Below, one piece after another: positions 1-8,375 of a DNA stretch of 64,000 bases. The position numbers and the translations under genes were made by a program. Each line of letters begins with the position of its first letter. Positions within the stretch are counted from its first letter, which is position 1. Below the pieces are notes generated by a model, which was not told the origin of the DNA, did no database searches, and worked only from the letters and a program-made list of their open reading frames with translations. The stretch is from the NCBI GenBank assembly GCA_947498595.1, contig CANMKX010000009.1, positions 1 to 64,000 on the forward strand. The letters are read 5' to 3'. The stretch comes from an uncultured Aquimarina sp. (GTDB lineage Bacteria > Bacteroidota > Bacteroidia > Flavobacteriales > Flavobacteriaceae).

Positions 1-278
1 ATCGTCGCCATGGTAAGCCGTTACCTTACCATCTAGCTAATAGAACGCATACTCATCTTACACCGTAACCTTTAATTTATAATCCAGGTGAATCATAAAT
101 ACTATGAGGTATTAATCCAAATTTCTCTGGGCTATCCCTCAGTGTAAGGTAGATTGTATACGCGTTACGCACCCGTGCGCCGGTCGTCAGCAGTCCGAAA
201 ACCCTGTTACCCCTCGACTTGCATGTGTTAAGCCTGCCGCTAGCGTTCATCCTGAGCCAGGATCAAACTCTTCATCGT
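1..278 (-). rRNA. 16S ribosomal RNA, 5' part only
   Basis: Read on the minus strand, positions 251-273 contain the universal 27F site (agagtttgatcctggctcag), followed by the conserved aacgctagcggcaggc and acatgcaagtcga segments. The mature 5' end is placed near 278 by analogy with E. coli 16S, where a few bases precede GAAGAGTTTG. The gene runs off the left edge, so only about the first 280 of roughly 1,500 bases are present. The rest of the rRNA operon lies outside the window. Confidence 0.97.
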
Positions 279-485
279 TATTCTTTTAATATTATTAAAA
301 CTTTACAATGCTGAAATTTATCGTCTCAAAATAATTTATCTAGTCTTTTATTCTATGTATCTTTAATTAAGATACACGCTGTCAATCAATATTTCAATGA
401 ACTCTCTTCTCTACTGAGATTCTTGCTAAAAACTAAGGACTCGAACCTTATTAAACCACCTGATGTTTTTCTTTATTTGCGAGGG

Positions 486-517
486 CAAAACTAACACTCT
501 TTTTTATTCCTCACAAG
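486..517 (-). promoter_or_regulatory. rRNA promoter P3 (proximal)
   Basis: On the minus strand TAGTTTTG (486-493) matches TAnnTTTG and is followed by GCCCTCGC. The upstream CTTG (514-517) is 20 bases away. This is the third box-plus-GC-rich discriminator in the leader and lies about 210 bases upstream of the mature 16S end. Confidence 0.5.
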
Positions 518-613
518 CTTTTTTTTGAAAGTTTTTTTTTTATCTTTTCAAAAGACCTTATCCTTTCTCTACCAACCCTTTCTCTTCTTTATTCCCTCCT
601 CATTTGCGGGCTG

Positions 614-642
614 CAAACATACTACTTTTATTTGATAACAAA
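614..642 (-). promoter_or_regulatory. rRNA promoter P2 (middle)
   Basis: On the minus strand a TATGTTTG box (614-621) is followed downstream by GCAGCCCGC, the same arrangement as the distal site. The upstream TTTG (639-642) is spaced 17 rather than 19 bases away, so this copy is weaker in sequence. The repeated box plus GC-rich discriminator supports a tandem promoter array. Confidence 0.5.
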
Positions 643-749
643 ACAACTTTTTATCGTTTTATTTTTTTTTATTTCCAGTACTTTTTTTAAGCTTTTTCTA
701 TGAACGTTACTTAGCGTTTGACTTGTTTCATTCGTGCGCTAAGCGGGTG

Positions 750-780
750 CAAAGATACACCTCTTTTTTACTTCTACAAG
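750..780 (-). promoter_or_regulatory. rRNA promoter P1 (distal)
   Basis: On the minus strand this reads CTTG, 19 bases, then TATCTTTG, followed by the GC-rich GCACCCGC. It fits the Bacteroidota primary sigma consensus TTTG-N19-TAnnTTTG, with one change in the upstream box. It is the best of three similar sites upstream of the 16S gene. Transcription would begin just below 745 and give a leader of about 460 bases before the mature 16S end. Confidence 0.7.
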
Positions 781-882
781 CTTTTTTCTTACTTATTTCT
801 TAATTCCTTCTTAACTTTTTCTTAATACGTTAATACCGTAGCTTTTATATATCTCTATTATTTCCCCCTATATCCTTTTAAT

Positions 883-908
883 AGAAAAAACCCTAATCTC
901 TTAGGGTT
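883..908 (-). terminator. Rho-independent terminator of the 601-codon gene
   Basis: AACCCTAA (889-896), loop TCTC, TTAGGGTT (901-908). On the minus strand the stem is followed directly by a run of T (complement of the A run at 885-890). It lies 30 bases past the stop at 938 and separates that gene from the rRNA promoters. Confidence 0.8.
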
Positions 909-937
909 CTTGTTTTGTTGCTTCTATAATTCCTTAT

Positions 938-2740
938 TTATTCTCTTGTAAATGGAACGCCTCCTATATTAAACGATGGTACTGGGATTCTTAATCCAAA
1001 AAACCAATATGGATCTCCTGTGAAAATATTTACAGCTATTCCTGTTTGTATATAATCATGTAACATAGATATTGCCATTCCTGTTCCTAATTCGGGTACA
1101 TCATCTCCATTAAAATCTGGTGCTGATATATGCAACCCTATCCCAAAATCAAAGAACTTATTATACAAAACTGATTTCCTTCTAAGTTTTTGATCAAAAA
1201 GTCCTTTTAGTAACATATTATAATAAGGTGCCATTTGAAATTGAGTTTGTACTTCGGTATGGGCTAAAGGGTCTGCAAAAATAACTCCTACAGTACCTTC
1301 TATATGTGGTAATATATTATAAACATATACTTCCCTATCTTTTTCTAAAATTGTTTTCTCTTTATTTTTTACTTCAAATTTAAAAGCTATTCTATCTCCT
1401 GTGTTTCTTCTTCCCGTGGTATATAAATCTAATGTTGTTTTTGATGGTAAGTTTTTTATAGAATGCTTTATTACTGCTTCACTAAATGCTAAGGTTTTAA
1501 AATCTATTTCGTTTCCTTTTAATAAGGTTATTAAGTTTGAATATTTTAATTCTTGCGTGATTATTGCATACCACTGTTGGTAATGTCTTTTTATACCTTC
1601 TATTTCTTTCAATAATATAGGTAACGCTTCCTTTTTTATCTTTAGAATACCTCCTTTAATTTTTTCGACTATCGACTCTAATTCAAAAAGAATCCTTTTC
1701 CCATCTTCTTCTATATAAGCAACATCTTTCTTTACATGGGCTAATACTTCATATAAATTAATCGTCTCCCCATCTTTTAACTCCTTATAATACAAAATTC
1801 TAGTTCCTATTTCTGTTCTAAAATTTTCTAAATCATTTTCTATTTTTTCAATATCATTTATTATAGGAATTAATTCAGTAGTTTTTATTCTCTCTAAAGT
1901 TGTTTTAAGTTCTCTAATTTGTTGATTAAAATCTGCTGTAAACAGCCCTTTTAACCTGTTTAGTTCTACTTCAATTAATTCATTTATGATTCCTATCCCT
2001 TTATTTTTATTATCAGAAGAAACTTCTTGTAGTTTTTCTAATTCTTCTAATTGATCTTCAGTAGGTAATATCTGCCATCGTTCAACTTCATAGGATGGTT
2101 GAGGAGCTATTGAATCAAAATTGGGCAAATGAAGTTCTATTGAATTATGTCTTGTATATAACCATGCACCAAATTGTATATATATTCCTTTATTTTGAGC
2201 GTATTGAATGACTTCATTTTTCATTCTATCTAATACAACTCCTGTTCTATTATAAATGGCTTCGGGTCTATATCCTCCTGGTCCAAAGTCTATATATTCG
2301 TCTATTTGTGTTAATTCATCTATTGCAAAAGTAACTTTTTGCATTTCGGCTGCCCAAGCTTTATTTTTTAAAGAATCATTTTTGAATGCTTCATAATCAT
2401 AATTTTTAAGTAAATCTTGAAATTTATTTAAATTCTGATTCCGCAATTTCATTGCTTCTATCAGTTTTTTTATTTTCTTATGATGGTCTATTGGTAATCC
2501 TATTATTTCTTCTTTACTTAAATCTGTTATTAACAATTCATAATCTAACGATATCTTTAATATGCTATTAATATCTACAATTTTATTGTTCTCATACTCT
2601 TTTTTAATCTCCCCGTCTTTAGTTTTATAATTTCCATCTCTATCATTCTCTATAATTGTTATGAGTGAATCTTGACTATAAACAAGTGTATTTAGGATCA
2701 AGCTTATTATAATTGTAATCTGAAACTTTATATTGTTCAT
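938..2740 (-). CDS. Secreted or outer-membrane protein with long coiled coil, function unknown
   Basis: The product is about 600 residues and is not recognised. It starts with a Sec signal peptide (hydrophobic residues about 6-22, ending VYSQ). The middle third (about 230-400) is rich in Glu, Lys, Leu and Ile and looks like a long helical or coiled-coil segment. The last 110 residues have alternating aromatic and hydrophobic positions and a segment VNIFTGDP, as in Bacteroidota outer-membrane barrel proteins. A GTG at 2743 precedes the ATG at 2740; the ATG is preferred. The next upstream gene on the same strand ends only 18 bases before it, so they are probably co-transcribed with aroQ. Cell-surface location is inferred; no function is proposed. 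Confidence 0.8.
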   Translation of the reverse strand: MNNIKFQITIIISLILNTLVYSQDSLITIIENDRDGNYKTKDGEIKKEYENNKIVDINSILKISLDYELLITDLSKEEIIGLPIDHHKKIKKLIEAMKLRNQNLNKFQDLLKNYDYEAFKNDSLKNKAWAAEMQKVTFAIDELTQIDEYIDFGPGGYRPEAIYNRTGVVLDRMKNEVIQYAQNKGIYIQFGAWLYTRHNSIELHLPNFDSIAPQPSYEVERWQILPTEDQLEELEKLQEVSSDNKNKGIGIINELIEVELNRLKGLFTADFNQQIRELKTTLERIKTTELIPIINDIEKIENDLENFRTEIGTRILYYKELKDGETINLYEVLAHVKKDVAYIEEDGKRILFELESIVEKIKGGILKIKKEALPILLKEIEGIKRHYQQWYAIITQELKYSNLITLLKGNEIDFKTLAFSEAVIKHSIKNLPSKTTLDLYTTGRRNTGDRIAFKFEVKNKEKTILEKDREVYVYNILPHIEGTVGVIFADPLAHTEVQTQFQMAPYYNMLLKGLFDQKLRRKSVLYNKFFDFGIGLHISAPDFNGDDVPELGTGMAISMLHDYIQTGIAVNIFTGDPYWFFGLRIPVPSFNIGGVPFTRE

Positions 2741-2758
2741 CACACTTATATTTTATTA

Positions 2759-3184
2759 TTAAATAGAGAGTTCTTTATCAAATGCTAATGCTTTAAATAT
2801 TAATCTTTCTATATAATATATCGGACGGTTTGTATATTTTGAGGCCAATACGAAATCTCCTATATTATGATAGACATTAGAAATAGAAATCATCACATAT
2901 TCGTCTATTGTATTCCATGGTATTAAATTGATTCTAGGATTTACTTTTAATGTTTTTAACTTTTCTAAGATGTATTTAATTTCTGGAACTTGTATTACGA
3001 CTACTCCTTTATAAAATGGGTCATTTGAGTTTAATAAATTTGTCATTTTGTCCATTACTTTTTGAGCTACTTCATTTTCCCCTATAATTAATAAGATTGT
3101 TACAGGTTCATTATTCATCCAATAAGTTAGTGTTTTCAATGCTTCTTTTGGATTTTCTGCAGAAAGTAATATAGGAACTTGCAT
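2759..3184 (-). CDS. Conserved-looking hypothetical protein, 141 residues
   Basis: This is a soluble protein without signal peptide or membrane segment. It has an alternating alpha/beta look (VTILLIIGENEV, GVVVIQVPEI), so a small Rossmann-like or receiver-like fold is possible, but I see no catalytic motif. It sits between aroQ (30 bases upstream) and the coiled-coil surface protein (18 bases downstream) on the same strand, suggesting one transcript. The function is not recognised. Confidence 0.7.
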   Translation of the reverse strand: MQVPILLSAENPKEALKTLTYWMNNEPVTILLIIGENEVAQKVMDKMTNLLNSNDPFYKGVVVIQVPEIKYILEKLKTLKVNPRINLIPWNTIDEYVMISISNVYHNIGDFVLASKYTNRPIYYIERLIFKALAFDKELSI

Positions 3185-3214
3185 TATTTATACTGTTTAA
3201 TATTCTTAACTATG

Positions 3215-3640
3215 TTATTTATTTTCAACTATAAAACTCTGAATCGCCAAATTATAACTTTGCATTCCGAATCCTAAAATAACCCCTTTTGCATTGGGTG
3301 ATATATAGGATTGATGTCTAAATTCTTCTCTCCCAAATGTATTTGATATATGCACTTCGATAACAGGAACTTTTACGGCTTTTATTGCATCTCCAATTCC
3401 TATAGATGTATGGGTATATGCTCCAGCGTTTAAAATTACTCCATCAAAAACATCATCTGCTTCTTGAATTTTTGTTATTATTTCTCCTTCTATATTGGAT
3501 TGGTAGTATTCTAAGGTATGTTTTGGGAATTTCAGTTTTAATTCTTCAAAAAATTCTTCAAAAGTTTGACTTCCGTATATCCCTGGTTCTCTTTTTCCTA
3601 AAAGATTTAAATTGGGTCCGTTTATTATCAATAATTTCAT
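3215..3640 (-). CDS. aroQ: 3-dehydroquinate dehydratase, type II
   Basis: Catalyses 3-dehydroquinate to 3-dehydroshikimate, step three of the shikimate pathway, in the cytoplasm as a dodecamer in this family. The 141-residue length is typical of type II enzymes. Visible landmarks are the N-terminal NGPNLNLLGKREP loop with Arg17 and the catalytic Tyr22, the NAGAYTHTS segment (71-79) and EVHISN with catalytic His97. The flexible-loop Arg and the downstream substrate-binding residues are also present. It is divergent from xerD with an 83-base gap that should hold both promoters, and heads a possible three-gene operon with two unknown genes. Confidence 0.97.
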   Translation of the reverse strand: MKLLIINGPNLNLLGKREPGIYGSQTFEEFFEELKLKFPKHTLEYYQSNIEGEIITKIQEADDVFDGVILNAGAYTHTSIGIGDAIKAVKVPVIEVHISNTFGREEFRHQSYISPNAKGVILGFGMQSYNLAIQSFIVENK

Positions 3641-3723
3641 TAGTTTCTTTAAAATTCTAGTTAAGTAAAAATATAATTTTATTTACAAACCTTATTCAAA
3701 ACATTTCTTTTTATATTGCTTTT

Positions 3724-4620
3724 ATGAAATGGAAAGATGCCATAAAAGATTATGGATATTATTTAAAAATAGAACGTGGGCTTTCTGATAATTCTATTAT
3801 AAATTATAGCTTGGATATAAATCGTTTGGTTTTGTTTTTAGAAACTAATGAAATACAGACAACTCCTATTACTATTCAAAAACAAGAAATACAATTATTC
3901 ATTTTTGAAACAGCTAAAGTGGTTAATGCTCGTTCGCAATCGAGGATTATATCTGGCTTAAAGAGTTTTTTTAATTATTTAATTTTTGAAGATTATAGAG
4001 AGGATACTCCTATGGAACTTATTGAAGCTCCAAAAATTGGTAGAAAATTACCTGATACTCTTTCTCTAGAAGAAATCGATTTAATTATAGCTTCGATAGA
4101 TTTAAGTACTCCTGAAGGTGAACGAAATCGTGCTATTATAGAAACTCTTTACGGATGTGGTCTTCGTGTAAGTGAATTAATTGAGCTAAAAATCTCTCAT
4201 TTATTTTTTGATGAAGGGTTTATAAGTGTTATTGGTAAAGGTGATAAACAACGTTTTGTTCCTATTGCTGAAAGTACTCAAAAGTTTATTTGCATTTATA
4301 AAGATCAAATTAGAAATCATCTTTCTATTGGAAAAGGCCATGAGGATACTCTTTTTTTGAACAGGAGAGGGAAACAATTAACTAGAGCTATGATTTTTAC
4401 CATTGTTAAGCAATTAGGAAAAAAGGCTGAAATTAAAAAGAATATCAGTCCACATACGTTTCGCCATTCTTTTGCTACTCATTTATTAGAAAATGGAGCT
4501 GATTTACGAGCTATACAACTAATGTTAGGGCATGAAAGTATTACTACTACCGAAATTTATATGCATCTAGATAGAAGTCATTTAACACAAATAATGCATA
4601 CGTATCATCCTAGAAAATAA
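3724..4620 (+). CDS. xerD: Site-specific tyrosine recombinase XerD
   Basis: Works with XerC at the chromosomal dif site to resolve dimers at division. The 298-residue length equals that of E. coli XerD, and the catalytic set falls at the same numbers: Arg148, Lys172, His244, Arg247, His270 and the nucleophile Tyr279 in the HTFRHSFATH and LGHESITTTEIY segments. A core-binding SAM-like domain occupies about residues 1-100. The match in length and numbering, plus a core-gene neighbourhood with no phage genes, argues for the housekeeping recombinase rather than an integrase. It is followed after 7 bases by a surface-protein gene. Confidence 0.95.
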   Translation: MKWKDAIKDYGYYLKIERGLSDNSIINYSLDINRLVLFLETNEIQTTPITIQKQEIQLFIFETAKVVNARSQSRIISGLKSFFNYLIFEDYREDTPMELIEAPKIGRKLPDTLSLEEIDLIIASIDLSTPEGERNRAIIETLYGCGLRVSELIELKISHLFFDEGFISVIGKGDKQRFVPIAESTQKFICIYKDQIRNHLSIGKGHEDTLFLNRRGKQLTRAMIFTIVKQLGKKAEIKKNISPHTFRHSFATHLLENGADLRAIQLMLGHESITTTEIYMHLDRSHLTQIMHTYHPRK

Positions 4621-4627
4621 CCTGCTT

Positions 4628-5572
4628 TTGAATTTATCTTATTTATATTTCTCAATTCTAATTTATTTACTAGCAATACCTTTATCTGCTCAACGTTTTG
4701 AAATTCATGGTGGTCTTTTACTTAAAACTGAGATTACTTTAGGAAATCAAAATACTTATTTAAAAATAGGCTCTCAAGCCTTTGGGACTATGAGTTATGG
4801 TGATATTTCTGTAGAAAGTGGTATCTCTTTTTCTATATATGAATTTTCAAAAAGACACACTATACCTATTACAGGTTTTGCATATTCTTATGAGTTTTTT
4901 GCTTTAGGAGGTATTGGACAGAATAGTAATCTAATAGGATCTACATTATCTACTACAAACACTAGTTTTATTTTTGATCCAGAAGGTGAAGGAGGTTTTT
5001 ATGGTATTGGCTTTGGTTTCAATAAGGATGTCTTACCAAAATCATTAAAATCTTATGGGATTCGTAGGGGTGCTTTATTGATGCGTTTCAGCAATCAAAA
5101 TCATCAAATACAAATAGCTTTTCTCAATGATTTTAATATTGGTTGGTTTAATGGAGAAGGTACTGATTATGGCATTACTGGAAGTTTAAAAATCGGTTTC
5201 ACAAGAATTCATAACAATAGTTTACAACAAATAGGTTTAGGTCTTGATTTATTTACTCCTCAACCTGATTATAATCGTTCTCCAAGAAATCATATAAATT
5301 CACAAGATGGACGTAAAAATGTTTGGTTTACTCTGCCTCCATATAAAAACTTATTTTACGGAAATTTTTATGCTTATGGGGGCTATCAAAAAAATCATTT
5401 TTCATTATACTCTCAATTAGGTATGAATAGTTACAAATCTGGAGCTGAAATTCAAAATATTCTTCATGATGGTTTAGGTTTAAATCCTAGATTTCCATGG
5501 CCTGTTGATTTACCTAATAAACTGTATTTAGAAACTAATGGTTCTTTAATCTATTCTACTTATGACAATTAA
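4628..5572 (+). CDS. Predicted outer-membrane beta-barrel protein, function unknown
   Basis: The reading frame starts at TTG, 7 bases after the xerD stop, and gives a clean signal peptide (about residues 1-21, ending PLSAQ). No ATG lies before the mature domain, so the TTG is preferred. The 314-residue protein is rich in Gly, aromatic residues and short beta-type strands. It resembles Bacteroidota barrel proteins that databases often label polymorphic toxin type 23, which may be a misnomer; I cannot confirm membership. Its 3' end overlaps the start of the next gene by 11 bases, so the pair is translationally coupled. Confidence 0.75.
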   Translation: MNLSYLYFSILIYLLAIPLSAQRFEIHGGLLLKTEITLGNQNTYLKIGSQAFGTMSYGDISVESGISFSIYEFSKRHTIPITGFAYSYEFFALGGIGQNSNLIGSTLSTTNTSFIFDPEGEGGFYGIGFGFNKDVLPKSLKSYGIRRGALLMRFSNQNHQIQIAFLNDFNIGWFNGEGTDYGITGSLKIGFTRIHNNSLQQIGLGLDLFTPQPDYNRSPRNHINSQDGRKNVWFTLPPYKNLFYGNFYAYGGYQKNHFSLYSQLGMNSYKSGAEIQNILHDGLGLNPRFPWPVDLPNKLYLETNGSLIYSTYDN

Positions 5573-6509
5573 TTTCCTAAAGTATATTGCCTTTTTTGCT
5601 CTATTATTATTGTTTAGTAATTGTCATACTTACACAACATTTTATGGAGAAACATATACTTCTTTTACTTCTAAAGATGCAAAAAAGATACATCGCTTAG
5701 ATTTAAGTAATCAAAAATTATCTGAGCTTCCTAATTGGATTCATAGTATTAGTGATCTAAGACAACTTAATCTTAGTAATAATCCCGAATTAAATTTATC
5801 CTCGGTTTTTACAAAATTAAAGCAACATCCAAATTTGGAAGTATTATTATTAGACAGCTTGGATCTTAATGAGGTCCCATCAAATATTTCTTTATTAAAG
5901 AATGTAAAGCATCTTTCTTTAGCTTATAATCCTAAATTAAATTTTGAAAATGCTTTACAAAAAATAATTCCGTTGCCTCTTGAGTTTCTTAATTTAAAAG
6001 GAAATAATTTAGAGCAGCTTCCTTCTGTTTTATCTCAACTTAAGTTTTTGAAAGATTTAAATCTATCCTATAATCATTTAATTGACAGTAAAAGTTATAT
6101 TTATTTAGGAGAATTACCTAATCTTTATTCTTTATGGTTAGATCATAATCATCTGTATACACTCCCTAAAACAATAAATGCTCTTAAGCAAATTCGATAT
6201 CTCTATATAGATCATAATTATTTAAAAGAACTTCCGTCAGAAATGATAGGAATTAAAAAAGTGTGGGTTATACATGCTGGTTATAATAATTTTACAGAAA
6301 TACCTGAGACTTTTACTACGTTACCTTCTTTACTAATGATTTACCTCAATAATAATCAAATCAACTATATGCCTGAAGCTTATGTTTCAAGAAAATATAG
6401 CTTACAAGGTATTTTATTAGATAATAACCCTATTCCATTAATTGAGAAAGAAAAAATGAAACGTGCTTTTAAGAATTTCTTCTTATTGTCTTTTGAACAG
6501 CATTTTTAA
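5562..6509 (+). CDS. Leucine-rich-repeat lipoprotein
   Basis: An N-terminal hydrophobic segment ends in a lipobox-like LFSNC with Cys21 as lipid attachment site. From about residue 45 to 300 there are around ten LRRs of the form LxxLxLxxNxLxxLP, for example LKFLKDLNLSYNHL and IRYLYIDHNYLKELP. LRRs are protein-binding solenoids; the anchored location suggests a surface or periplasmic binding role. It overlaps the preceding barrel gene by 11 bases, and the two products may act together. No catalytic domain is seen. Confidence 0.85.
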   Translation: MTINFLKYIAFFALLLLFSNCHTYTTFYGETYTSFTSKDAKKIHRLDLSNQKLSELPNWIHSISDLRQLNLSNNPELNLSSVFTKLKQHPNLEVLLLDSLDLNEVPSNISLLKNVKHLSLAYNPKLNFENALQKIIPLPLEFLNLKGNNLEQLPSVLSQLKFLKDLNLSYNHLIDSKSYIYLGELPNLYSLWLDHNHLYTLPKTINALKQIRYLYIDHNYLKELPSEMIGIKKVWVIHAGYNNFTEIPETFTTLPSLLMIYLNNNQINYMPEAYVSRKYSLQGILLDNNPIPLIEKEKMKRAFKNFFLLSFEQHF

Positions 6510-6613
6510 TATCTTTTTAAGAATCGTATAAATGTTAATTTATCTTTTTTTTCTTTTATAATTGAATCTTTACTCTTATGTTTATTTAATTAAATTTTAA
6601 TTTAAATTGTTTT

Positions 6614-7315
6614 ATGACTAAAAAATTATTGGGATGTGTATTTGTAGTATTATTCCTTTTTTCATCTAATACAAATGCGCAAGTAGATGAAGATAAAGTT
6701 GGTGCGTGGTATCTTTATATTTGGAATGCTTCATTTTCAAAAGAAAGTTCCTGGGGAGTTCAAGGGGATATTCAATATCGTAATTGGGATCTTTTAGGTG
6801 ATTTAGAACAACTTTTAATTAGAGGAGCTGTTACTTATAAGCCTAAATCAATTCCTATCAAATTTGCTTTAGGATATGGTTATACTAGATCTGGGACTTT
6901 GGGTCCTAGTAATGATACTAGAGATGGTAGTAGAATTTATCAAGAAATTAATGCTCCACAAAAAATTGGTTCTCGTTTATACTTTAATCATCGTTTTAGA
7001 TTTGAACAACGTTTTGAGCAAAACCAAGATTTTAGAACTCGTTGGAGGTATGGTCTTTTCTTAAATGTTCCAATAAACAATAAAGAAATTATTGCTAAAA
7101 CTTTTTATGCTTCTTTTTATAATGAAATATTCTTAAATGGAGAGCGTAAAATAAGTGACACTGATTTTGTAGGGATTTTTGATAGAAATCGTACATATAT
7201 TGCTCTTGGGTATGCTTTTTCAAAAAAGTTAAAAGTTCAAGCTGGAATCATGAAGCAATCAACTAATAGTATAAAGAAAAATCAACTTCAACTAAGTTTG
7301 CATCATTCTTTTTAA
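6614..7315 (+). CDS. DUF2490 family outer-membrane protein
   Basis: The 233-residue protein has a signal peptide (about 1-22, ending NTNAQ). The mature part resembles the DUF2490 family: an early DxxxGAWYLYIWNASF-type opening, a central FRFEQRFEQ segment with an RTRWRYG motif, and repeated amphipathic strands ending in Phe (LSLHHSF), typical of outer-membrane barrels. Family function is unknown. There is a 104-base gap from the LRR gene and a hairpin follows the stop. Confidence 0.85.
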   Translation: MTKKLLGCVFVVLFLFSSNTNAQVDEDKVGAWYLYIWNASFSKESSWGVQGDIQYRNWDLLGDLEQLLIRGAVTYKPKSIPIKFALGYGYTRSGTLGPSNDTRDGSRIYQEINAPQKIGSRLYFNHRFRFEQRFEQNQDFRTRWRYGLFLNVPINNKEIIAKTFYASFYNEIFLNGERKISDTDFVGIFDRNRTYIALGYAFSKKLKVQAGIMKQSTNSIKKNQLQLSLHHSF

Positions 7316-7322
7316 TGTTTAG

Positions 7323-7376
7323 TTATAATAATGTAGGTATAATGTATAGTTTAATATTATATCTACATTATTATAA
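7323..7376. terminator. Perfect 14-bp inverted repeat between convergent genes
   Basis: TTATAATAATGTAG (7323-7336) pairs exactly with CTACATTATTATAA (7363-7376) across a 26-base loop. It lies between the convergent DUF2490 and aldo-keto reductase genes. It has no T run, so it is a weak or processing-type terminator rather than a canonical one. Confidence 0.5.
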
Positions 7377-7462
7377 TTATTATTCAAAAAATTCTCATTC
7401 GTATTCTATAACGTTCTGAATATAAACATCATTCATCTTTTAGAACATCTTGTATTTTACTT

Positions 7463-8356
7463 TCAAGCAACTTCTCTATCTGTTGAGGCTTCCCAAATCT
7501 GAAACCATTCTTCGTCTGTTAACTTGATATCTATTGCTTTTACAGCTAACTCCATCCTATCAATATTCGTTGTTCCTATAATGGGAGAGATTTGAGAAGG
7601 ATGCTTCAAAATCCACGCTGTTAGTATTTGATCTACACTACAATAATATTTTTCGCTTAATTCTTTTACTACTGTTTTAATCCTTTCTATTTGTTTACTG
7701 CAATCTTTTTTAAAAAATGCACCACCACCTAACGTTGCATATCCCATAGGTTTCACTTTATGTGTTACCATTTGATCTAATGTTCCATCAATAAATGGAG
7801 TTAGTTCTAAAGGTGATATTTTTATTTGATTTGTTATTAATGGATAGAATTTATTAAGCATATCAAACTGAGATGGCGTAAAGTTTGATACTCCAAAATG
7901 TCGTACTTTCCCTTCTTGAAATAACCTTGTAAATGTTTCTGCTATTTCTTCTGGATTCATTAATGGACTAGGCCTATGTATAAGTAATATATCAATATAA
8001 TCTGTTTGTAATGCTTTTAAAGAGTTTTCTACAGATTTTATTATATGTGATGCACTAGTATCGTATGATTTTATACGATGTTCTGGCCGATTGGGGGTTA
8101 CTAATTTTATACCACACTTAGTGATCAATTGTATTTTATCTCTCAGGGATTTATGATCTAATGCTTTACCAAAAAGTTCTTCGGTAGTATAATCACCGTA
8201 AATATCAGCATGATCAAAAGTTGTCACTCCTATTTCAATACATTTTTGTATATATTTATCTACTTGTTGAGAGCTCATATTCTTTCCCCAGGTTCCCCAG
8301 CCCATAGTTCCAGCAATTATCTTTGATAAATTTATTCCTGTTTTTTTTTCTTTCAT
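7463..8356 (-). CDS. ydhF: Aldo/keto reductase, YdhF-like
   Basis: NADPH-dependent oxidoreductase of the AKR superfamily. About 297 residues, close to E. coli YdhF, and similar along its length (GVTTFDHADIYG, KVRHFGVSNFTPSQF, ISPIIGTTNIDR). Catalytic residues by AKR rules, numbered from the TTG at 8359, are Asp49, Tyr54 and Lys81 (in LITKCG), with the His in LLIHRPSP. That TTG would add one residue; the ATG at 8356 is the likelier start. The physiological substrate of this subfamily is not established. It is 17 bases downstream of the GH3/beta-lactamase gene on the same strand. Confidence 0.93.
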   Translation of the reverse strand: MKEKKTGINLSKIIAGTMGWGTWGKNMSSQQVDKYIQKCIEIGVTTFDHADIYGDYTTEELFGKALDHKSLRDKIQLITKCGIKLVTPNRPEHRIKSYDTSASHIIKSVENSLKALQTDYIDILLIHRPSPLMNPEEIAETFTRLFQEGKVRHFGVSNFTPSQFDMLNKFYPLITNQIKISPLELTPFIDGTLDQMVTHKVKPMGYATLGGGAFFKKDCSKQIERIKTVVKELSEKYYCSVDQILTAWILKHPSQISPIIGTTNIDRMELAVKAIDIKLTDEEWFQIWEASTDREVA

Positions 8357-8375
8357 CAAGTATTCTTTATCCTAA

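Noticed and set aside
3406-3660. 84-codon plus-strand frame with hydrophobic product
   Set aside because: Lies opposite aroQ, whose motifs are unmistakable.
3724-4620. Phage or island integrase
   Set aside because: Length and all six catalytic positions match the housekeeping XerD, and no phage genes or attachment repeats are nearby.
4628-5572. Polymorphic toxin type 23 label for the barrel-like protein
   Set aside because: I cannot verify the toxin family, there is no delivery domain or immunity gene, and the sequence looks like an outer-membrane barrel.
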